Part shown: positions 51,352 to 59,363 of the stretch, piece after piece
How positions within the stretch are numbered: the first letter of the stretch is position 1
How the letters are laid out: every line of letters begins with the position of its first letter
Source: Ascidiimonas sp046199005
Lineage (GTDB): Bacteria; Bacteroidota; Bacteroidia; Flavobacteriales; Flavobacteriaceae
NCBI GenBank assembly: GCA_046199005.1
Contig: CP176050.1
Location: 3,410,001 to 3,474,000 of the forward strand
Reading direction: 5' to 3'
Length of the DNA: 64,000 bases
Notes under the pieces: model-generated
What the model was told of the DNA's origin: nothing
Databases searched by the model: none
What the model saw: the letters and a program-made list of their open reading frames with translations, nothing else
Made by a program: the position numbers and the translations under genes

Positions 51352-52070
51352 GAAAAGTTTACCTATACTTATTTTTATTCTGTGTGCTCATTAGCTGCCA
51401 AAAGCTTCCGGATATCCAGCTTCCTAAGGTAAGTAAGGCAGAGCTTACAAAACTTACCAACCATTCACAGGCCTATATATTTTACGATTTACAAGCGAGT
51501 GACAGCGTTTTATTGAATCGTAAAAACCTAATTTTGAATACGCATTGGGTGGTTCATGCAGACGCTCGATTGTCTTTGAAGAAACTACTTCCCAAACTCG
51601 AAATACTGCGAAAAAAAAGAGAGCGAAAATCTATTCATACCAAAGAAGAAATGAATACTTATTTTTCTGTGATGGACGAATCTAAAAAGCAATTGGGATT
51701 TATTGATTACTCATCTATAAATTATAAGTTTCCCGATACACATGCTAAATTCTATATCAAAGAATTACCCGCGGTTCATATGGATCTTTATACGTTGATC
51801 ATAAATTATGATCAAGACAATAAAATCACTGTAGATGGTAATTTGATAGCGAAAGAAGAACTAAGCTCTTTCTTAAAAGAACAGATCGATTTTGCATCCG
51901 AGGGAAGAAAAACACTTTTGTATCTCAATTTTGACGAGCAGTTATCTTTTGACCAATATTTGAAGAATTATGTAATGATCTCTCAACTAGCAAATGAAAA
52001 CATACGTATTGCGAAAGAACAGTTTATTTACAATTATGACAAACTACCCGATTGCAATTGCTCTTTATGA
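51348..52070 (+). CDS. hypothetical lipoprotein
   Basis: About 240 aa from the ATG at 51348, preferred because it overlaps the folP stop (ATGA) and opens with a lipobox (VYLYLFLFCVLISCQKLPD). The mature part is soluble alpha/beta (YIFYDLQASDSVLLNRKNL; biopolymer-transport-like END..DNKITVDGNLI) and ends in DCNCSL. No family recognised with certainty. Sits between folP and cdaA. Confidence 0.7.
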   Translation: MRKVYLYLFLFCVLISCQKLPDIQLPKVSKAELTKLTNHSQAYIFYDLQASDSVLLNRKNLILNTHWVVHADARLSLKKLLPKLEILRKKRERKSIHTKEEMNTYFSVMDESKKQLGFIDYSSINYKFPDTHAKFYIKELPAVHMDLYTLIINYDQDNKITVDGNLIAKEELSSFLKEQIDFASEGRKTLLYLNFDEQLSFDQYLKNYVMISQLANENIRIAKEQFIYNYDKLPDCNCSL

Positions 52071-52106
52071 GTCAATTTTGTTATTTTTACAAAAATCCAT
52101 CCGCAG

Positions 52107-52892
52107 TTGAAACTTTTTGACTTTTTAGATTTCAGCGTTGTCGATATCATAGATATTCTGCTGGTAGCGGTCTTACTTTATTATGTGTACCGATTGGTGC
52201 GAGGCACAGTGGCTATTAATATCTTTATTGGTATTGTGATCGTCTACCTGATCTGGAAACTTACCGAAGCATTACAAATGAAAATGGTGAGTGGCATTTT
52301 TGGTGGTTTTATGAGCGTGGGGCTTATTGCTCTAATCATCGTCTTTCAACAAGAAATACGCAAATTCCTTCTAATGGTAGGCTCTACTAATTTCACGGGA
52401 AAACGACGTTTTTTGAAGCAATTCAAGCTTTTAAAGAACGAAACCGTAAGTGTGGTAACCGATGTGGATGCGATTCTGAATGCGTGTAAAAGAATGTCTT
52501 CTTCAAAAACAGGCGCCCTCATCATCATTCAACGAAACAACAAGCTGGATTTCGTAAAAGCTACAGGTGACAAAATGAATATTGAAGTGACTCAACCCAT
52601 AATTGAAAGCATTTTTTTTAAGAACAGCCCACTACATGACGGGGCGGCTATCATTGAAAATAATTTTATTACAGCGACAAGAGTGATCCTCCCTGTGAGT
52701 AATGAACGTAATATACCTTTGCGTTTTGGATTGCGACACAGAGCGGCCGTCGGAATTACAGAAAAAACGGATGCACTGGCACTCGTGGTGAGTGAAGAAA
52801 CCGGCCAGGTATCTTACATTAAAAACGGCGAATTCGTTTTATTTGAAAAAATAGACGAACTGGGTATTTTGATAAAAAGTGATCTGACTTAA
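52107..52892 (+). CDS. cdaA: diadenylate cyclase CdaA
   Basis: 261 aa: about three N-terminal membrane helices (VVDIIDILLVAVLLYYVY...), a short coiled segment, and the DAC domain with the DGA motif NSPLHDGAAII and RHRAAVGITEKTDAL (RHR motif). Makes cyclic di-AMP from two ATP. The frame begins with TTG at 52107; no in-frame ATG with a good position exists, so TTG is probably the true start. Confidence 0.95.
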   Translation: MKLFDFLDFSVVDIIDILLVAVLLYYVYRLVRGTVAINIFIGIVIVYLIWKLTEALQMKMVSGIFGGFMSVGLIALIIVFQQEIRKFLLMVGSTNFTGKRRFLKQFKLLKNETVSVVTDVDAILNACKRMSSSKTGALIIIQRNNKLDFVKATGDKMNIEVTQPIIESIFFKNSPLHDGAAIIENNFITATRVILPVSNERNIPLRFGLRHRAAVGITEKTDALALVVSEETGQVSYIKNGEFVLFEKIDELGILIKSDLT

Positions 52893-52903
52893 ACTACAGA
52901 GCT

Positions 52904-53698
52904 ATGGAATGTAGAAATTGTAATTTAATGCTGGCAGACGAGCAAAAGTTTTGCAGCGATTGTGGTGCAAAAATTATAAAGCAACGACTTACGGTAAAAA
53001 ATCTCTGGGGTGAAATAAGTGAACGTTTTTTAAATTATGACAACACCATATTAAAAACCTTCACAAGCCTTTTTAAGCGACCAGCCGAAGTTATTGACGG
53101 TTTTATTTCCGGTGTTCGAAAAAAATATCTTAACCCGGTAAATTACCTGGCCTTAACAGCAACCTATAGTGGTTTGGTTTTCTATTTAATAAAGAAGTTT
53201 AGACCTAACTACTATTCAAATCTGAACTTTCAGGGACAGAACAATGAAGCTTTCGCAGAATTCATGAACAACTTCATGGACTTTCAGGGATTTGTATACT
53301 TCCTTTCGATTCCACTCATGGCTTTGGTGTCAGTGGTCGTGTTTCTCAATATTAAAAAATACAATTTTACAGAGCACACTGTGATCTACATGTATACGGG
53401 TTCTCAAACCTCTGTACTTACTTCAACATTAATTCTTATCTCACTTCCGTTTTGTGAAGTCGCCCCGCTCTGGTTAAATGCCGTTACCTATACTATAATG
53501 ATCGGTTTTAATGCTTATGTCTTGATGAAACTTTTCAACCTGAGCTTAAAAGGCATACTACTGAAAACCCTTCTTTTCTTGTTTGTAGGCACTACCTTCT
53601 ACATTTTGTTAGTGGTATTTTTCGGCTTATTATTAGGTCTTTATGTAATAATCACAGGAAACATACCGGAAGCCTTTGCGCCTCCTAATTTGAAGTAG
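52904..53698 (+). CDS. DUF3667 membrane protein with N-terminal zinc ribbon
   Basis: 264 aa. A zinc ribbon at the start (MECRNCNLML...KFCSDCGAKI; four Cys), then a conserved NLWGEISERFLNYDNTILKTF-type segment and RPAEVIDGFISGVRKKYLNP, both DUF3667 features, then five or six membrane segments. Function unknown. 11 bp after cdaA; likely co-transcribed. Confidence 0.85.
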   Translation: MECRNCNLMLADEQKFCSDCGAKIIKQRLTVKNLWGEISERFLNYDNTILKTFTSLFKRPAEVIDGFISGVRKKYLNPVNYLALTATYSGLVFYLIKKFRPNYYSNLNFQGQNNEAFAEFMNNFMDFQGFVYFLSIPLMALVSVVVFLNIKKYNFTEHTVIYMYTGSQTSVLTSTLILISLPFCEVAPLWLNAVTYTIMIGFNAYVLMKLFNLSLKGILLKTLLFLFVGTTFYILLVVFFGLLLGLYVIITGNIPEAFAPPNLK

Positions 53699-53723
53699 TC
53701 TTAGGCGAAGAGGTCTAAAAGTA

Positions 53724-55496
53724 TTAAGTAAGACTTTCTTCCTTTAAAAACTGCACTTCGTAAAGATTCTTGTAATAACCATTTTCCTTTTGCAACAGTT
53801 CTTCATGTGTACCCGTCTCTACAATGTGACCCGCATCCATAACGAGTATTTTGGAAGCTTTTTTAACGGTTGCAAGACGATGTGCTATTACAATAGAGGT
53901 TCTGCCTTCTGTAATTTTATCGGTAGCCTGCTGGATTAACTTTTCAGCATAGGCATCTACCGAAGATGTTGCTTCATCTAAAACGAGTACTCCCGGATTA
54001 CTCACATAGGCTCGTAAAAACGATATTAATTGTCTTTGTCCGCTGGACAACATGGTGCCGCGTTCTTTTACGTTATATTGATAGCCATTAGGAAGACTCA
54101 TAAAGAAATCATGTATCCCAATATTTTTAGCCGCCTGAATCACAGTTTGTTCTGTAATCTCAGGGTTGCGCAAGGTAATATTATTAAGAATCGTATCGGC
54201 GAAAAGAAAAACATCCTGCAGTACCACTCCAATATTGTTTCGCAGAGAAGAAAGCGTAAAATCCTGAATATTGTTACCATCAATGGTAATCGAACCTGAA
54301 TGTATATCGTAAAAACGACTTAATAAATTAATAATGGTTGATTTGCCTGCTCCGGTAGCACCTACAATGGCGATGGTCTCTCCCTGATTAGCTTCAAATG
54401 AAATACCATGCAATACTTCTTCATCTTTAACATAACCAAAATGCACATCCTTAAAGACTATGTGCCCTTTTACATTTTCTACATCTTGCGTACCCAGGTC
54501 TTCGATCTTGCTTTCGGTATCCAAAATTTTAAAGACACGATTAGCTGCGATCATGCCCATCTGCAGCGTATTGAATTTATCTGCTATCTGTCGTAAAGGC
54601 CTGAACAGCATTTGCGACATTTGAATAAACATAATTATAGTTCCTGCTTCAAAGTCTCCTGCAGAGGCAACCCCCTGTCTTGACCCATACCATACCAGCA
54701 AACCAATGGTGACCGAAGACGCCAATTCTGCAATTGGAAAGAAAATACTATTGTAAAGTACGGTTTTGATCCAAGCCGACTTATGCTTTTCGTTAATTTC
54801 TCGAAACTTTTCATATTCTATATCTTCCCGATGAAAGATCTGAACGATCTTCATTCCGGTGATGCGTTCCTGCACAAATGAATTAAGATTCGCGACCTGA
54901 GTTCTCACCTCATTAAATGCAGCTTTCATTGCTTTTTGGAAAATCCTTGTCGCATACAGAATTATCGGTAAGACAGCAAAGACGATCAGAGATAATTTCC
55001 AATCTACATAGAGCATTACACCAGCAACTACAAACATTTTCAGCAAGTCGCTAACGATCATAAAAAATCCCTGACTAAAGATCTCGGCAATGCGTTCCAT
55101 GTCACTCACCGCCCTGGTGACCAGCAGACCTACAGAAGAATCATTGAAATACTTCATCCGAAAACGGAGCATATGCTTAAACAGGTTAATGCGAACATCT
55201 CTGATTATGCTTTGCCCGAGCCAATTGGAATAATAAATAAAGCTTAACTGACTAACTACTTCCAGAAAAAGAACCAATCCCATCAGCCCTACAAAAAGTA
55301 ACAAGCCTTCGTTGTCTTTATTTAGAATATAGGTATCTATCGTTTCCTTTAGTAAAATAGGACGTGCAACCGCAAATGCAGAAAGTAAGATAGCGGCTAA
55401 GGCTACTCCGTAGAACGTTAATCTGTAAGGTTGCGTATGCCTGAGTAATCTTTTAAAAAGTCTAAAGTCAAACGCATTGCCGGTTGTGTCACTCAT
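53724..55496 (-). CDS. ABC exporter, fused permease/ATPase (MsbA-like)
   Basis: 590 aa. Type I exporter membrane domain (about 20-310, six helices), then the nucleotide-binding domain with Walker A GATGAGKST, Q-loop, signature LSSGQRQLISF (C motif LSSGQ, a slight variant of LSGGQ), Walker B GVLVLDEATSSVD and H-loop VIAHRLAT. Exports lipids or drugs; substrate cannot be told. It ends convergent with DUF3667. Confidence 0.93.
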   Translation of the reverse strand: MSDTTGNAFDFRLFKRLLRHTQPYRLTFYGVALAAILLSAFAVARPILLKETIDTYILNKDNEGLLLFVGLMGLVLFLEVVSQLSFIYYSNWLGQSIIRDVRINLFKHMLRFRMKYFNDSSVGLLVTRAVSDMERIAEIFSQGFFMIVSDLLKMFVVAGVMLYVDWKLSLIVFAVLPIILYATRIFQKAMKAAFNEVRTQVANLNSFVQERITGMKIVQIFHREDIEYEKFREINEKHKSAWIKTVLYNSIFFPIAELASSVTIGLLVWYGSRQGVASAGDFEAGTIIMFIQMSQMLFRPLRQIADKFNTLQMGMIAANRVFKILDTESKIEDLGTQDVENVKGHIVFKDVHFGYVKDEEVLHGISFEANQGETIAIVGATGAGKSTIINLLSRFYDIHSGSITIDGNNIQDFTLSSLRNNIGVVLQDVFLFADTILNNITLRNPEITEQTVIQAAKNIGIHDFFMSLPNGYQYNVKERGTMLSSGQRQLISFLRAYVSNPGVLVLDEATSSVDAYAEKLIQQATDKITEGRTSIVIAHRLATVKKASKILVMDAGHIVETGTHEELLQKENGYYKNLYEVQFLKEESLT

Positions 55497-55501
55497 AAGT
55501 C

Positions 55502-56245
55502 TTAAGATAGTAGCGATTGAGGATATGCTACGCCAGTCAAATATAAGGCATGTGCAGGAACTGAAACACCCGCCATGCTCCTATTTTTGCTTTCTATAAT
55601 TTTTTTAACATCTTGTTTAGAAATTTTACCAAGGCCAACATCCAATAAAGTCCCTACAATAGCTCTTACCATATTTCGAAGAAATCTGTCTGCAGTAATC
55701 GTAAATATAAGCTGGTCTGAGTTTGAAGTCCAGACAGCTTCCTTTATTTCGCACAGATAGGTTTTAACATCTGTATTGGATTTTGAAAAGCATTGAAAAT
55801 CTTTATACTCAAATAGTACGGAGGCGGCTTCATTCATAAGCTTGATATCAGTAGTTTGATGAATGTAATAGGCGAACGAATCTAGAAACGGATCTTTGCG
55901 ATTGACCACCCGGTACTCATAGGTTCTGGAAATTGCATCAAACCTTGCGTGAGCATCTTCGGCCACGGCTATCACATTTCGAACAGCAATATCTGAAGGT
56001 AGTAAGGCGTTCAAACGTTTTATCAAAAAATCTGTATCCGGTATTTCTTCAAAATCAAAATGAGCATACATTTGCCGGGCATGAACACCTGCATCGGTTC
56101 TTCCTGCTCCCGTAACCGAAATACTATTACGCAAAAGAAGAGATAAGGCTTTTTCCAATGTCTCTTGAACAGACGAAGCATTAGGTTGTTTCTGCCAACC
56201 ATGGTAATTCCGACCATTGTAAGCAAATTCAATAAAATATCTCAC
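55502..56245 (-). CDS. truA: tRNA pseudouridine(38-40) synthase
   Basis: 247 aa with the catalytic Asp in GAGRTDAGVHARQ and supporting motifs YNGRNYHGWQKQPN, RFLRNMVRAIVGTLLDVG. Modifies U38-U40 of the anticodon stem. 5 bp upstream of the ABC exporter gene. Confidence 0.95.
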   Translation of the reverse strand: MRYFIEFAYNGRNYHGWQKQPNASSVQETLEKALSLLLRNSISVTGAGRTDAGVHARQMYAHFDFEEIPDTDFLIKRLNALLPSDIAVRNVIAVAEDAHARFDAISRTYEYRVVNRKDPFLDSFAYYIHQTTDIKLMNEAASVLFEYKDFQCFSKSNTDVKTYLCEIKEAVWTSNSDQLIFTITADRFLRNMVRAIVGTLLDVGLGKISKQDVKKIIESKNRSMAGVSVPAHALYLTGVAYPQSLLS

Positions 56246-56326
56246 TTGATTCCATTATTTTTGTCGTGGTCGTAAAGATACGAATGCTATCATACTAAGA
56301 ACAAGACAATCGCTACATATAGATAA

Positions 56327-56824
56327 ATGACGAAGATACTGCTACTCTCAGATACGCATAGCCATATAGACACTTCCATTTTAAAGCATGCTTCCTGGGC
56401 AGATGAAGTGTGGCATGCAGGAGATATTGGTGACCTGACCGTAACAGATACGCTTAAAAAAAACACGAAGCTAAGAGCGGTTTATGGAAATATAGACAAT
56501 GCAGAATGCCGACTGGAATTCCCGGAAGACCTGTTTTTTATTTGTGAAGAAGTTTCAGTGTTAATGACACATATTGGTGGTTATCCCGGTCGGTACAAAC
56601 CACGTGTAAAAGCACTTTTGGAAAAACACAAACCCAAGTTATACATCTGCGGGCATTCTCATATTCTTAAAGTAATTTTCGATAAGAAACTTGATGTGCT
56701 CCACATGAATCCCGGAGCGGCTGGCAAACACGGTTTTCATCAGGTAAGAACCATGCTGCGATTCGTTATCGATAGAAAAGAAATCAAAAATCTTGAGATC
56801 ATTGAGCTGGAGACGAGAAAGTAA
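56327..56824 (+). CDS. YfcE/MJ0936-family metallophosphoesterase
   Basis: 165 aa with the two-metal phosphoesterase set: LLLSDTHSHID (D-x-H), HAGDIGDL (GD), VYGNIDN (GNxD), and ICGHSHILK (GHSH). Compact single-domain length. Likely a small-molecule phosphodiesterase; the natural substrate is not known. Confidence 0.9.
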   Translation: MTKILLLSDTHSHIDTSILKHASWADEVWHAGDIGDLTVTDTLKKNTKLRAVYGNIDNAECRLEFPEDLFFICEEVSVLMTHIGGYPGRYKPRVKALLEKHKPKLYICGHSHILKVIFDKKLDVLHMNPGAAGKHGFHQVRTMLRFVIDRKEIKNLEIIELETRK

Positions 56825-56848
56825 AAACCCGGAGCTTCCTCCGGGTTT
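56825..56848. terminator. bidirectional intrinsic terminator
   Basis: Stem AAACCCGGAG / CTCCGGGTTT with a 4-base loop between convergent genes 56327-56824 and 56877-57293. Confidence 0.85.
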
Positions 56849-56876
56849 ACGCACTAATAATACTAAGACATAAGGT

Positions 56877-57293
56877 TTATCGTAATCGATCAACAGATTT
56901 TACGAGATCTTCATCCTTTTTGATTGCTTTATTAGCAAGCACTAAAAAAACGATAGAAATAATTGGTATGAACATCCCAATACCCTTCTCAGAAACTGTA
57001 TTTTCTCCGGATAGATTTAGAGATCTGTATACGAATAATCCCAGTAAAGTAAAGTTTAATATGATATTCAATCTGTTCAAAACAAATTGTAATTTTCGGT
57101 TTTTATACATAAAAATTGTAATCAACGCCAGACCTGCACTAGCAAGAAATGCCAAAGAAATAAAAATTTCATCTTTAGCAAAGATCTGTTTTCCCTCCAT
57201 ATCCGTCCATATCGTCAGCCAAAACGGGAGTGCTCCCATCAGCAAAACGACAAGTAACAAATAAAGACTTTGAATGCGCTGTAACATTATCAA
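56877..57293 (-). CDS. DUF4293 four-helix membrane protein
   Basis: 138 aa, four membrane helices, typical beginning MLQRIQSLYLLLVVLLMGAL and C-terminal hydrophilic tail (NKAIKKDEDLVKSVDRLR). Family of unknown function, almost universal in Bacteroidota. Divergent from rho. Confidence 0.88.
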   Translation of the reverse strand: MIMLQRIQSLYLLLVVLLMGALPFWLTIWTDMEGKQIFAKDEIFISLAFLASAGLALITIFMYKNRKLQFVLNRLNIILNFTLLGLFVYRSLNLSGENTVSEKGIGMFIPIISIVFLVLANKAIKKDEDLVKSVDRLR

Positions 57294-57334
57294 TTTTATC
57301 TGGAAGGCAAAAATAAGAGTTCTTTTTAAAAAAA

Positions 57335-57361
57335 TTGTACTTGATTATTAAAATAAATTTG
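57335..57361 (+). promoter_or_regulatory. promoter of rho
   Basis: TTG (57335-57337), 16-bp spacer, TAAATTTG (57354-57361), matching the Bacteroidota consensus TTG-N17-TAnnTTTG. Transcription would begin near 57370, leaving a leader of about 110 nt before ATG 57482. Confidence 0.6.
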
Positions 57362-57481
57362 TAATATTGCGTAATCGATTCGAAACTACACCAGTAAATT
57401 ACATATTTACACTCCGGTTAACTTTTCAATTACAACAAATTCGATTCACTTCATTCACGATAAAAATTTATTGATACTTCA

Positions 57482-59182
57482 ATGTTTGACATTTCTGACC
57501 TAAAGAGCAAAAAACTGGTTGAATTACAGGGTATAGCAAAAGAGCTAACCATCCCTAAGTTCAAATCACTCAAAAAAATGGATCTGGTTTATCAGATTCT
57601 GGATGTACAGGCTGCTAACCCTAAATCAGTTTCCACGGAAACTTCCGGCGGAAAAGCAGAAGACAGAGATACTTCCCAAGAGCCCAAACAGCGCAGAACT
57701 CGTACAAGAGTAAGCAAAAAACCAGCTCGGAAAAATGAAACTGCCGGGGCACCAGAACCAACGCTTTTTGAAGAGAATACCTCCAAAAAGGAAACAGAGG
57801 AAAAAGGAGCATCGAAAAATGCTAAGATCTCAGAACACAGGGGCAAAGATTCAGGAGAACCGTCAAAAGAAAAAACGAAATCCACACCAGATAATAAAGA
57901 TAAAAGTCATCAATCAAAAAGAGATCAAAAATCTAAAGATGAACATAAGAGACGTGATTCTAAAAAACCGCATCATAAACAAAACGGTTCTCATGGGAGA
58001 GAACATGTAGACCGGGATAATTTTGATAAAGAAAAGAAGAATCGCTATCGCGATCCGGATTTTGAATTTGACGGTATTGTAGAAAGTGAAGGTGTTCTTG
58101 ATATTATGCAGGATGGATATGGTTTTCTAAGATCTTCTGATTATAACTACTTATCTTCACCCGATGACATCTATGTGTCTCAATCGCAAATAAGATTGTT
58201 TGGATTAAAAACAGGAGATACGGTACTGGGCAGCGTGAGACCCCCTAAAGAAGGAGAAAAGTATTTTCCCCTTATTAAGGTTAGTAAAATAAATGGTCTT
58301 GATCCTCAAGTTGTAAGAGATCGTGTGGCTTTTGAGCATCTTACACCACTTTTTCCAGATGAAAAATTTAAGCTAGCTGAAAAAAGAAGTACCATCTCTA
58401 CCAGAATTATGGATTTATTTTGTCCTATTGGTAAAGGACAGAGAGGAATGATCGTTTCACAACCTAAAACAGGTAAAACGATGCTTCTCAAAGATGTGGC
58501 CAATGCGATTGCAGCAAATCATCCCGAGGTGTATCAAATTATTCTTTTAATAGATGAGCGCCCGGAAGAGGTTACAGATATGCAACGAAATGTTCGTGGA
58601 GAAGTGATCTCCTCTACGTTTGACGAACCTGCTGAGCGACATGTAAGAGTAGCAAATATCGTACTGGAGAAAGCAAAGCGCCTGGTTGAATGTGGGCACG
58701 ATGTTGTTATCCTGTTAGATTCTATTACCCGTCTGGCCCGTGCATACAATACAGTACAACCTGCCAGTGGTAAAGTGTTGAGTGGAGGTGTTGATGCAAA
58801 TGCACTTCATAAACCCAAACGATTTTTCGGGGCAGCCAGAAATATTGAAGGAGGCGGATCACTTACGATCATTGCTACAGCCCTTACAGAAACTGGTTCT
58901 AAAATGGACGAGGTTATATTTGAAGAGTTTAAAGGAACCGGTAATATGGAACTACAGTTAGACAGACGTATTGCCAATCGTAGAATATTCCCGGCAATCG
59001 ACCTAATCTCTTCATCTACCAGACGTGACGATCTTCTACTTGATGATAACAATATTCAACGTATGTGGATTATGCGAAAATATCTGTCCGATATGAATCC
59101 GGTGGAAGCTATGGAATTCATGGAAGACCGAATTAAGAAAACAAAAGATAACGATGAGTTTCTGATGACTATGAATCAGTAA
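57482..59182 (+). CDS. rho: transcription termination factor Rho
   Basis: 566 aa. N-terminal SAP-like helical part (MFDISDLKSKKLVELQGIAKEL), then a long basic, low-complexity insertion (about 45-195, Lys/Glu/Ser-rich), the RNA-binding cold-shock domain (GVLDIMQDGYGFLRS, YVSQSQIRLFGLKTGD), and the ATPase with Walker A SQPKTGKTML, Walker B DVVILLDSITRLARAY and arginine finger region ERPEEVTD. Hexameric RNA helicase that ends transcription. The disordered insertion is typical for Bacteroidota Rho and is thought to add RNA-binding or phase-separating properties. Confidence 0.97.
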   Translation: MFDISDLKSKKLVELQGIAKELTIPKFKSLKKMDLVYQILDVQAANPKSVSTETSGGKAEDRDTSQEPKQRRTRTRVSKKPARKNETAGAPEPTLFEENTSKKETEEKGASKNAKISEHRGKDSGEPSKEKTKSTPDNKDKSHQSKRDQKSKDEHKRRDSKKPHHKQNGSHGREHVDRDNFDKEKKNRYRDPDFEFDGIVESEGVLDIMQDGYGFLRSSDYNYLSSPDDIYVSQSQIRLFGLKTGDTVLGSVRPPKEGEKYFPLIKVSKINGLDPQVVRDRVAFEHLTPLFPDEKFKLAEKRSTISTRIMDLFCPIGKGQRGMIVSQPKTGKTMLLKDVANAIAANHPEVYQIILLIDERPEEVTDMQRNVRGEVISSTFDEPAERHVRVANIVLEKAKRLVECGHDVVILLDSITRLARAYNTVQPASGKVLSGGVDANALHKPKRFFGAARNIEGGGSLTIIATALTETGSKMDEVIFEEFKGTGNMELQLDRRIANRRIFPAIDLISSSTRRDDLLLDDNNIQRMWIMRKYLSDMNPVEAMEFMEDRIKKTKDNDEFLMTMNQ

Positions 59183-59203
59183 TTTCATCTCTTCTTATAT
59201 CAA

Positions 59204-59237
59204 AAATAAATCCTGCTTAGTGCAGGATTTATTTTTT
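59204..59237 (+). terminator. intrinsic terminator after rho
   Basis: 12-bp stem AATAAATCCTGC / GCAGGATTTATT with a 5-base loop, followed by a T-run. Confidence 0.85.
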
Positions 59238-59363
59238 GTAATGATCTAGACTTCTAAAGTACAGCCAAGTACAGCTTATTCAGTTGTAGATATCCGTTTT
59301 AATTAGTAGCTTTGGAATTGCCCCCGATACTACCTTTCTGCCTATCTGTTCAAATTTTTTAAA

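Noticed and set aside
58807..59052. minus-strand frame inside rho
   Set aside because: Shadow of a strongly conserved rho coding region.
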